From the NCBI GenBank assembly GCA_002429045.1, contig DIYM01000058.1:1-28707 (forward strand): 28,707 nucleotides of DNA. The letters run 5' to 3'. The notes below the pieces were generated by a model. That model was not told the DNA's origin. It did no database searches and was given only the letters and a program-made list of their open reading frames with translations. Below, in pieces: positions 22,679 to 28,707 of this stretch (within the stretch, counting starts at the first letter, position 1; each line of letters starts with the position of its first letter). A program made the translations under genes and the position numbers. The DNA is from Phycisphaerales bacterium UBA6054. Lineage in GTDB: Bacteria; Planctomycetota; Phycisphaerae; Phycisphaerales; UBA1924.

Positions 22679-23946
22679 GTCTTCCCAGTCAGAGCTCGCG
22701 CGTGGGGATGCGTGGAGGCGCGGTGTCGACGAGGCGTCGGCGCAAGGGGCCTTTCAGATCGATGCTGCCCGCGATCGTGCTGCTCGCGGTCGTCGCGATC
22801 GCGTGGTTCATCCTCCGCCCGACCGGGCAGCCCGGCGGGGACGCCGATCGACTCGCTCAGAACGGCACCGAACTCGACACCGACACGAACGACCCGATCG
22901 GGAGACCCGAAGGCACATCGGGCACGCCCTCGTCTCCGCCTCGGGCGTTGCCCGGGTCGGCCGACCCGGAGCCCGACGAGGTCGACCGGGCGCTCGAGAT
23001 CGATCCGGAGCGCACCACGCTGACCAACACCGAGCGCCCCAGCGGTGCCCGCACCACGGGCGGCGTGCTGGACCGGGCGATGGACCGGGCGATGGACCGG
23101 GCGGCTTCGGAACCCGGCCGTCCAGAAGCCAGCCCGCGGAACAACGAGAGCGGAAGCACGGGCGCGACCCGCGTGCGTCTCCAGATCGATACCGCGCGGC
23201 GTCTGGTCGCCGAGAACGACCGCGTGGGCGCGAGGGCGCTGCTGAGCCGGGCGCTCCGCGACATGGGAGCGGACGAGGACAGCGCGCGCCTAGTCCGGGA
23301 CGAGTTGGGCGAGATCAACGAGCAGTTGGTGTTCGGGCGCCTGGTCGAGCCGGGCGATCCGATCGTGGAGGAGTACCGGGTTGTGTCGGGCGATTCGCTG
23401 TCGCGGATCTCCAGCCGACGGGAACTCGCGACGCACTGGAAGCTCATCCAACGCGTCAACAACCTGAGCGATCCCACCAGGATCCGCCTGGGCCAGAACC
23501 TCAAGCTGGTCCGCGGGCCGTTCCATGCCGTGGTGGACAAGAGCGAGTTCCGGATGGACATCTGGCACGGCCCGCCCGGTGACCCGAGCCGGTGGGTGTA
23601 CATCCGGAGCTTCGACGTGGGGCTCGGCGAGTTCGGTGGCACGCCCGTGGGGACGTTCGTGGTCAGCGCCAACAAGCTCGAGAACCCGGGCTGGGTGAAC
23701 CCGAGGGACAGCCGCGAACGGTACGAGCCCGACGACCCTTCCAACCCGATCGGTGAGTACTGGCTCGGGCTCCGCGGGGTGGGCGAGAGCGCCGGCGTGT
23801 CGGGCTACGGGATCCACGGGACGATCGATCCTGCGTCCGTCGGGCGGAACATGTCGATGGGGTGCGTGCGTCTCCGAGACGCGGATATCGCGGTGGTGTA
23901 CGAGCTGTTGGCCGAGCGGATCAGCCGCGTCGAGATCGTGCCCTGA
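22675..23946 (+). CDS. LysM and L,D-transpeptidase (YkuD) cell-wall protein
   Basis: A 423-residue envelope protein. A basic cytoplasmic tail (RRRRKGPFR) and one membrane helix (30-47) anchor it. A long acidic, Pro/Ser/Thr-rich spacer (50-165) follows, then a short helical repeat-like region (165-225), a LysM peptidoglycan-binding domain (233-280, EYRVVSGDSLSRISSRREL) and the YkuD domain (283-423). The active site is H381 (GYGIHGT) with S394-x-G396-C397-V-R; Cys397 is the nucleophile. It should form 3-3 cross-links or attach proteins to peptidoglycan. A 12-base repeat encodes DRAMDRAMDRA in the spacer. ATG 22675 has GGAGGT 6 bases upstream, the best ribosome site of the operon, and overlaps the previous stop. 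Placement with rarA and a folate gene gives no functional clue. Confidence 0.9.
   Translation: MSLPSQSSRVGMRGGAVSTRRRRKGPFRSMLPAIVLLAVVAIAWFILRPTGQPGGDADRLAQNGTELDTDTNDPIGRPEGTSGTPSSPPRALPGSADPEPDEVDRALEIDPERTTLTNTERPSGARTTGGVLDRAMDRAMDRAASEPGRPEASPRNNESGSTGATRVRLQIDTARRLVAENDRVGARALLSRALRDMGADEDSARLVRDELGEINEQLVFGRLVEPGDPIVEEYRVVSGDSLSRISSRRELATHWKLIQRVNNLSDPTRIRLGQNLKLVRGPFHAVVDKSEFRMDIWHGPPGDPSRWVYIRSFDVGLGEFGGTPVGTFVVSANKLENPGWVNPRDSRERYEPDDPSNPIGEYWLGLRGVGESAGVSGYGIHGTIDPASVGRNMSMGCVRLRDADIAVVYELLAERISRVEIVP
23071..23103 (+). repeat. 12-base tandem repeat in the L,D-transpeptidase gene
   Basis: GACCGGGCGATG occurs twice and is followed by GACCGGGCG, 2.75 copies in frame, encoding Asp-Arg-Ala-Met units in the spacer between membrane helix and LysM. 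Slippage would change spacer length by four residues. Confidence 0.8.
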
Positions 23947-24064
23947 CCGGGCGATCTGGCGACCGCGAAACCGCCCGTAAACACCTGGAAAACAAGCACG
24001 GATTCGTCATCGGGACAGACTGTTCCCGTGCCGTGTTCGGGCGGTTCGGCGCGGGGGTTGCGCC

Positions 24065-24070
24065 TATGAT
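24065..24070 (+). promoter_or_regulatory. gyrB: -10 box TATGAT of gyrB
   Basis: TATGAT matches five of six -10 bases and lies in the 189-base gap before gyrB, giving a leader of about 60 bases. A -35 box is not clear; GTTCGG occurs twice nearby (24035-24050). Confidence 0.45.
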
Positions 24071-24135
24071 TCCCGACGGTTCACGGCGTCCTTGTGGAGG
24101 TCCGCGGACGCGTCCTTTGGCCGGGATCACCACGC

Positions 24136-26754
24136 ATGAGCGACACGCCGAACACGAACGAGAACGCCCCCGGGGCGCCCGCGGCGGGCGGGTACACGTC
24201 CGACCAGATCAAGGTCCTGGAAGGTCTCGAGGCGGTCCGGAAGCGCCCGGGCATGTACATCGGGGGGACCGGGCTGAACGCGCTGCATCACCTCGTGTAC
24301 GAGGTGGTCGACAACTCGATCGACGAGGCGATGGCGGACCACGCCACGTACGTCGCGGTGAGCATCCAGGCCGACGGCTCGGTGCGGGTCTCGGACGACG
24401 GGCGGGGGATCCCGGTCGATCCGGTCAAGAACGAGGACCCCAACCTCAACGGCAAACCGGCCGTCGAGATCGTGCTCACGAAGCTGCACGCGGGGGGCAA
24501 GTTCCAGCAGGAAGGCTCGGCGTACAAGGTGTCGGGGGGGCTTCACGGCGTCGGCGTGTCGTGCGTCAACGCGCTGTCCGAGTTCACCGAGGTCGAGGTG
24601 TGGCGGGACGGGGAGATCCACAAGATCGTCTTCTCGCGCGGCGTGGTCAGCGAGCCCCTGACCAGGGTCGGGCCCATCCCCGGCTCGAGCGATCGGAAGA
24701 GCGGCACCACGGTCACCTTCCGCCCGGACGACACGATCTTCCCGGAAACGGAGTTCAGCTACTCGACGCTGGCGAGCCGGCTCCGCGAGCTGAGCTACCT
24801 GAACCCGGGCGTGACGATCAAGCTCAGCGACGAGCGCGTCGGTTCCGACGGGAAGCCCAAGCACGACGTGTTCCGGGCCGAGCACGGGCTGCTCGAATAC
24901 GTCGGGCACCTGATGACGGGCAAGACGCCTCTGTCCAGCCCGGTCTTCCTGACCAAGCACATCCCCGAGAAGGACATGATGTGCGAGGTGGCGCTGCAGT
25001 ATCACGACGGGTACAGCGAGACGCTGATGACGTTCGCGAACAACATCAACAACGTCGACGGCGGGACGCACGGGCAGGGCTTCAAGATCGCGCTGACGCG
25101 GAGCATCAACGGATACTCGAAGCGCACGGGGATCATCAAAGAGAAAGACCCCACTCCGACCGGCGACGACCTGCGTGAGGGGCTGATGGCGGTCGTGAGC
25201 GTGAAGCTGCCGGATCCGCAGTTCAACAACCAGCCCAAGGAGAAGCTGCTCAACCCGGAGATCGAGGGATTCGTCTCCCAGGCCGTGGGCGAAGCGCTCA
25301 CCAACTGGATGGAAGAACACCCCGCGGAGGCCAAGAGGCTGTGCCTCAAGGGGATCGTCGCGGCGCAGGCGCGCGAAGCCGCACGCAAGGCGCGGGAGCT
25401 CACCAGGCGCAAGACGGCGCTCGATTCGGGCTCGATGCCGCACAAGCTGCGGGACTGCAAGACCAAGGACATGGACCTGGCCGAGCTGTTCATCGTCGAA
25501 GGCGACTCGGCGGGCGGCTCGGCGACGCAGGGACGCAACGTCGACACCCAGGCGATCCTGCCGCTGCGCGGCAAGCTGCTCAACGTCGAGAAAGCCCGCG
25601 TCGACAAGATGCTGCACCACGAGGAGATCCGCACGCTGATCAGCGCGCTGCGCTGCGGCATCGGGCAGGACTTCGACGCGACCAAGCTCCGGTACGGCAA
25701 GGTCGTGATCATGACCGACGCGGACGTGGACGGCAGCCACATCCGCACGCTGCTGCTGACGTTCTTCTTCCGCCAGATGCCCGAGCTGATCCGGCGCGGG
25801 CACGTGTACATCGCCCAGCCCCCGCTGTACCAGATCATCAAGGGGAAGACCTCGCGGTACGTCATCAACGATCGCGAACTGGAGGGCGTTCTGACCGAGC
25901 TCGGCCTGGAGGGGTCGACCCTTCTGATCCGGGATATCGAGGGCGACCACCGCGCCGGCGAGGCGCCGGTCGTGGGGCGGATCCACGGGCCGGACGCGGC
26001 CAAGGTCATCAGGCTGCTCTCGAGGCTGCGCGAGCTCTCTGAGATCGCCGAGCGCCGGGGCGTCCGGTTCCTGGATCTGCTCGCGTCGCGTCGCGACGGG
26101 GCGCTCCCGACGCACCGGGTCACCACGCGTTCGGTCGGCGAGTACGCCTGGTCCGAGCCGGAGGCCCACGAGATCGTCGAGTCGCGGGGCTGGCGCCTGG
26201 TCGACACCGAAGGCGACAACGACGAGGCTGGGCAGGGCGAACTCGCCACGGTGCGTGAGTTGCACGAGAACCGCGAGCTGGCGGTGATCTTCAGGGAACT
26301 GGCCGACCTAGGGCTCGATGCCGACGACTACGGCTTGATCCGCGAGGAGAGCGTCACGGGCGAGGTGATGCCGGCCAAGTTCGCGTGGGAGACCGAGAAG
26401 GTCGGCAAAGCCACCGTTAAGACGCCCGAGGAGGAGGACGCGGACGTCTCCGCACCATCTTCTTCGAACGCGAAGATCGTCGAGGCCGCGAACCTGCTGT
26501 CGATCCTCGACGCGCTGCACGAGATCGGGCGACGCGGGATGGAAGTCAAGCGCTTCAAGGGGCTGGGCGAGATGGACGCGATCCAGCTCTGGGAGACCAC
26601 GATGGACCCCGACGCCCGCGTGCTCATGCGGGTCAAGTGGGAGCAGGCCGGCGAGGCCGACGGGCTCTTCAGCCTCCTGATGGGCGAGCACGTCGAGCCC
26701 AGGCGGAAGTTCATCGAAGACCATGCGTTGGAAGTCAAGAATCTGGACGTTTGA
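24136..26754 (+). CDS. gyrB: DNA gyrase subunit B
   Basis: GyrB supplies the ATPase and TOPRIM parts of gyrase, which introduces negative supercoils. The 872-residue protein has the GHKL ATPase start (LEGLEAVRKRPGMYIGGTG, EVVDNSIDEAMA, VSDDGRGIPV, KVSGGLHGVGVSCVNALS). The transducer domain and TOPRIM follow with FIVEGDSAGGSA and IMTDADVDGSHIRTLLLTF, then a C-terminal tail with FKGLGEMDAIQLWETTMDP. It is much longer than the ~640-residue short type. The extra part is an insert of roughly 170-190 residues between QPPLYQIIKGKTSRYV and the FKGLGEMDA tail, the same place as the E. coli insert. Its sequence is charged and low in recognisable motifs. ATG 24136 is chosen by homology; a GTG at 24094 is open. 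gyrA is not nearby, and the next gene is unrelated. Confidence 0.97.
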   Translation: MSDTPNTNENAPGAPAAGGYTSDQIKVLEGLEAVRKRPGMYIGGTGLNALHHLVYEVVDNSIDEAMADHATYVAVSIQADGSVRVSDDGRGIPVDPVKNEDPNLNGKPAVEIVLTKLHAGGKFQQEGSAYKVSGGLHGVGVSCVNALSEFTEVEVWRDGEIHKIVFSRGVVSEPLTRVGPIPGSSDRKSGTTVTFRPDDTIFPETEFSYSTLASRLRELSYLNPGVTIKLSDERVGSDGKPKHDVFRAEHGLLEYVGHLMTGKTPLSSPVFLTKHIPEKDMMCEVALQYHDGYSETLMTFANNINNVDGGTHGQGFKIALTRSINGYSKRTGIIKEKDPTPTGDDLREGLMAVVSVKLPDPQFNNQPKEKLLNPEIEGFVSQAVGEALTNWMEEHPAEAKRLCLKGIVAAQAREAARKARELTRRKTALDSGSMPHKLRDCKTKDMDLAELFIVEGDSAGGSATQGRNVDTQAILPLRGKLLNVEKARVDKMLHHEEIRTLISALRCGIGQDFDATKLRYGKVVIMTDADVDGSHIRTLLLTFFFRQMPELIRRGHVYIAQPPLYQIIKGKTSRYVINDRELEGVLTELGLEGSTLLIRDIEGDHRAGEAPVVGRIHGPDAAKVIRLLSRLRELSEIAERRGVRFLDLLASRRDGALPTHRVTTRSVGEYAWSEPEAHEIVESRGWRLVDTEGDNDEAGQGELATVRELHENRELAVIFRELADLGLDADDYGLIREESVTGEVMPAKFAWETEKVGKATVKTPEEEDADVSAPSSSNAKIVEAANLLSILDALHEIGRRGMEVKRFKGLGEMDAIQLWETTMDPDARVLMRVKWEQAGEADGLFSLLMGEHVEPRRKFIEDHALEVKNLDV

Positions 26755-27021
26755 GTCCTGAGTTCCCGTTTGTCCGGGCGGCAACGGATCTGACGGGCAG
26801 ATCCGGGGGGCGATGCCGGGTCCCGGCACGGGCCTGTGCCGGATGGGGGCCGTGCGACACCGCGCCGGGCCCGAGAACGCGCGCGAACGCGCGGTTACAC
26901 CAATCCGGTCGATTGGCAGGCCCGACGAAGTACACCGATGCCGTGTGCCGCGCTGCCGCAAACCGAAGGGTTGTCGTTCGGCCCGAGTCTCTGGGAAGAC
27001 CCGTCTTCCGGAGGTACACGC
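26755..27021 (+). other. hairpin-rich gap between gyrB and the PilZ genes
   Basis: No gene seen in these 267 bases. Stem 1: CGGATCT (26785-26791) with AGATCCG (26799-26805). Then TGCCGGGTCCCGGCA (26814-26828) competes with stem CCGGCAC/GTGCCGG (26823-26842), because they share bases. A CGCGCG-AA-CGCGCG repeat is at 26880-26893. None has a T-tract. A TTGGCA (26913-26918) could be a -35 box, but no matching -10 is seen. Confidence 0.5.
26994..27009 (+). promoter_or_regulatory. hairpin abutting the ribosome binding site of the first PilZ gene
   Basis: Stem GGAAGA (26994-26999) and TCTTCC (27004-27009), loop CCCG. The next base begins the Shine-Dalgarno GGAGGT (27010-27015), 6 bases before ATG 27022. 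The position would allow translational control or mRNA protection. Confidence 0.45.
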
Positions 27022-28152
27022 ATGCCGAATCAACGACGCGAGAACTCACTGCGCTTGGGGGAGCGGGAGCTGAAGAAGCTTGCGGGGATGCTCGAGGATG
27101 GCAGCACACACAACAGCAAACAGCGCGAGCACGTGAGATGGCGCTTCTGCGAGGTCCACGCCGGCCTGGTCGTCGATCACCCAGGCGGCACACGCCAGAC
27201 CCTGGTCGTGGCCACGCGGAACCTCTCACGCCGGGGGATCGGGCTGCTGCACTCGGCGTACATGTACCCCGGGACCAAGGCCGAGGTGATATTCGCGGCC
27301 GGAGACGGCGAGCCGGTCCGGGTGACGGGGCATATCACACGCTGCGCGCACGTCACGGGAAGGGTCCATGAGATCGGCGTCTGTTTCGACGAGGAGATCT
27401 CGATCCGCGACGTGCTCGGGCTCGACCCGATGCGGGAAGCCTACAGCCTCGAGCAGGTCGATCCCGCTGCGCTGCACGGGCGCGTGCTGGTGGTGATGGG
27501 CAGCGAGTTCGAGCAACGCATGATCGTTAAGATGCTCGAGGAGACCAACCTGGACCTGCGTGTCGCCGGGGATCTCGGGGCGGTCTGCGAGAAGGCCCGA
27601 GAGGGCTGCGACCTGATCCTCTGTGACACGACGCTCCAGAGCGGGGAGTCGGGGGTCGACCTGCTCGCCGAGTTGCGTTCGTCCGGGTGCGACGCGCCCG
27701 TCATCATCGTCGGGGTCGGAGCCGACCCGTCCGCTCTGGACGATCTCCGCATGGCGGGCGCCAACGGGTACCTCGGCAAGCCGCTCCAGGCCAGCCGGGT
27801 GCTCCAGGCGGTGGGCGAGTTCCTGATCGCGGACGGCGACGGCGGCCCGATCTTCAGCGACCTCAAGTCGGACGACCCGATGTGGGACCTGGTCCAGGCG
27901 TTCATGCGCGAGCTGCCGGGGCTTGCGCTGACGATCGAGCGGGCGATGCGGGAGAACGATCTCGCTTCGGCGTTGGGCGCGTGCCGGACGCTGAGCGGAT
28001 CGGGGGCGCCGCTGGGGCTCGACGAGCTGTCGAAGCTGGCGTCGCGTGCCGAGCAATCGCTCACCGAGTCCGGGACGCTGCGGGGCGGCGGGTCGGACCT
28101 GCGGGCCTTGCTGATCACCTGCCGGCGGGTCAAGCACCGGCCGACCGGTTGA
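27022..28152 (+). CDS. PilZ protein with degenerate receiver and His-less Hpt-like domain
   Basis: A 376-residue soluble protein. The short helical N-terminus (1-30) contains NSLRLGERELKKL. The PilZ domain (35-130) keeps both c-di-GMP marks, RxxxR (R35-R39) and NxSxxG (N67-G72), plus VHEIG at 115-119. A receiver-like fold (153-268) keeps D202 and K253, but the acidic pair that binds Mg2+ is M159-G160 and the conserved Thr/Ser is Gly, so normal phosphorylation is doubtful. Residues 285-350 match an Hpt four-helix domain (ELPGLALTIERAMRENDLAS), but the HxxKG motif reads CRTLSGSG: His is R322 and Lys is S325. It may be a c-di-GMP-responsive adaptor; target unknown. ATG 27022 has a strong GGAGGT. 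A paralog follows 16 bases downstream. An alternative is simple gene decay, but the frame is intact and codon use is normal. Confidence 0.82.
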   Translation: MPNQRRENSLRLGERELKKLAGMLEDGSTHNSKQREHVRWRFCEVHAGLVVDHPGGTRQTLVVATRNLSRRGIGLLHSAYMYPGTKAEVIFAAGDGEPVRVTGHITRCAHVTGRVHEIGVCFDEEISIRDVLGLDPMREAYSLEQVDPAALHGRVLVVMGSEFEQRMIVKMLEETNLDLRVAGDLGAVCEKAREGCDLILCDTTLQSGESGVDLLAELRSSGCDAPVIIVGVGADPSALDDLRMAGANGYLGKPLQASRVLQAVGEFLIADGDGGPIFSDLKSDDPMWDLVQAFMRELPGLALTIERAMRENDLASALGACRTLSGSGAPLGLDELSKLASRAEQSLTESGTLRGGGSDLRALLITCRRVKHRPTG

Positions 28153-28168
28153 CACGGAGAGGAGAGTC

Positions 28169-28707
28169 ATGGCTGCATCGAACCAGGACAACAGCGGGCA
28201 TGTGACGAGGAACTCTCTGGGCATCGGCCCGGCGACGTACGAGCGGCTGCTCGAGAAGCTGCAGGAAGACTCGGAGTACGCCGAGGCAGCCGCGTCCCGC
28301 AAGTTCACGCGCATCCCGCTGCAAGACCCGTTCGTGCGGGTCGCGGTCGAGAACGACAGCGGGATGAAACGCGACATGGTGCTGGCGTGCCGCAACCTTT
28401 CCAGGGGTGGCGTCGGGCTGCTCCACTCCTCGTTCATGTACCCCCAGACGACGCTGACCGTCTACCTGACGCGGTACGACGGCAAGGTGGTCGGCAACCG
28501 CGGCAAGGTGGTCCGCGTCGAGCACCGCGGGGGGGTCGTGCATGAGATCGGGATCAAGTTCGATCGCGAGATCAACCCCCGCGAGTATCTGTCCAACGAT
28601 ATCACCGAAGCCGTGCCCACAATGGAGAACGTCGCGCCCGAATCGCTCAAGGGCAGCGTGGTCTTCCTGACCGGGAGCGAGCCGATCGCCGCGTCGATCC
28701 GCGAATC
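28169..28707 (+). CDS. PilZ protein, paralog of the preceding gene, cut by the window edge
   Basis: The first 179 residues are visible. The N-terminal helix (NSLGIGPATYERLLEKLQED) and PilZ domain align with the upstream protein throughout. RxxxR is R44-R48 (RKFTR), NxSxxG is N76-G81, and both proteins read RNLSR-x-G-[IV]-GLLHS and VHEIG. After a linker it enters a receiver-like strand, SVVFLTGSEPIAASIRE, where the acidic pair is again missing and the shared GSE occurs (169-171; upstream copy 160-162). It is therefore expected to continue as another pseudo-receiver and perhaps an Hpt-like domain. ATG 28169 has AGGAG immediately upstream and lies 16 bases after the previous stop, so the two are one operon. 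Confidence 0.85.
   Translation, partial: MAASNQDNSGHVTRNSLGIGPATYERLLEKLQEDSEYAEAAASRKFTRIPLQDPFVRVAVENDSGMKRDMVLACRNLSRGGVGLLHSSFMYPQTTLTVYLTRYDGKVVGNRGKVVRVEHRGGVVHEIGIKFDREINPREYLSNDITEAVPTMENVAPESLKGSVVFLTGSEPIAASIRE

Noticed and set aside
26880..26893. CGCGCG-AA-CGCGCG as a terminator of gyrB
   Set aside because: The loop is too small, there is no T-tract, and alternating CG runs are expected by chance at this base composition.
1..28707. tRNA or rRNA genes, insertion sequences, attachment sites and CRISPR arrays
   Set aside because: Read through on both strands; no cloverleaf, terminal inverted repeats with transposase, or regularly spaced repeats were found.

Overview
The window is very GC-rich with strong G/C preference at codon third positions and tightly packed genes on both strands. 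I count 21 protein genes, 20 complete and one cut by the right edge. There are no tRNA or rRNA genes, no insertion sequences and no CRISPR array. Protein style suggests a planctomycete, possibly Phycisphaerae: a PurL with PurS-like modules but no glutaminase, a soluble CapD-type dehydratase, and PilZ/receiver/HDOD signalling proteins. This taxonomic guess is inference. The region looks chromosomal and housekeeping, not like a mobile island.

Left part (1-8402): rnhA (-) is divergent from purL (+). purL converges, with one base between stop codons, on an HDOD-GGDEF-receiver protein (-). Then follows a minus-strand cluster transcribed ribE > ruvC > NtrC-type sigma-54 activator. Middle-left (8403-13451): a PQQ-propeller lipoprotein gene (+) ends at the only textbook intrinsic terminator in the window, followed by purH (+). 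manC (-) and ruvA (+) are divergent.

Middle (13541-19729): a membrane-anchored NMT1/THI5-like solute-binding protein is translationally coupled by an ATGA overlap to a hybrid sensor kinase. Then come a nucleotide-sugar 4,6-dehydratase lacking membrane helices and a ZntB/CorA-like transporter. Right-middle (19777-23946): a PlsC-type acyltransferase (-) is divergent from a coupled trio, rarA > 5-formyl-THF cyclo-ligase > LysM/L,D-transpeptidase, joined by GTGA and ATGA overlaps. Right end (24136-28707): gyrB, a hairpin-rich 267-base gap, then two tandem paralogous PilZ proteins. The first continues into a degenerate receiver and an Hpt-like domain that has lost its phosphorylatable histidine. 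The second is cut by the window edge.

Themes: DNA repair and topology (rnhA, ruvA, ruvC, rarA, gyrB), purine and one-carbon metabolism (purL, purH, 5-FCL), envelope and sugar-nucleotide synthesis (manC, CapD-like, PlsC-like, L,D-transpeptidase), and signalling with a c-di-GMP component. The least conventional parts are the PilZ/pseudo-receiver/Hpt-like tandem at the right edge, the solute-binding protein/kinase pair without transporter genes, and a recurring -10-like hexamer 5-6 bases before start codons that points to leaderless transcripts.
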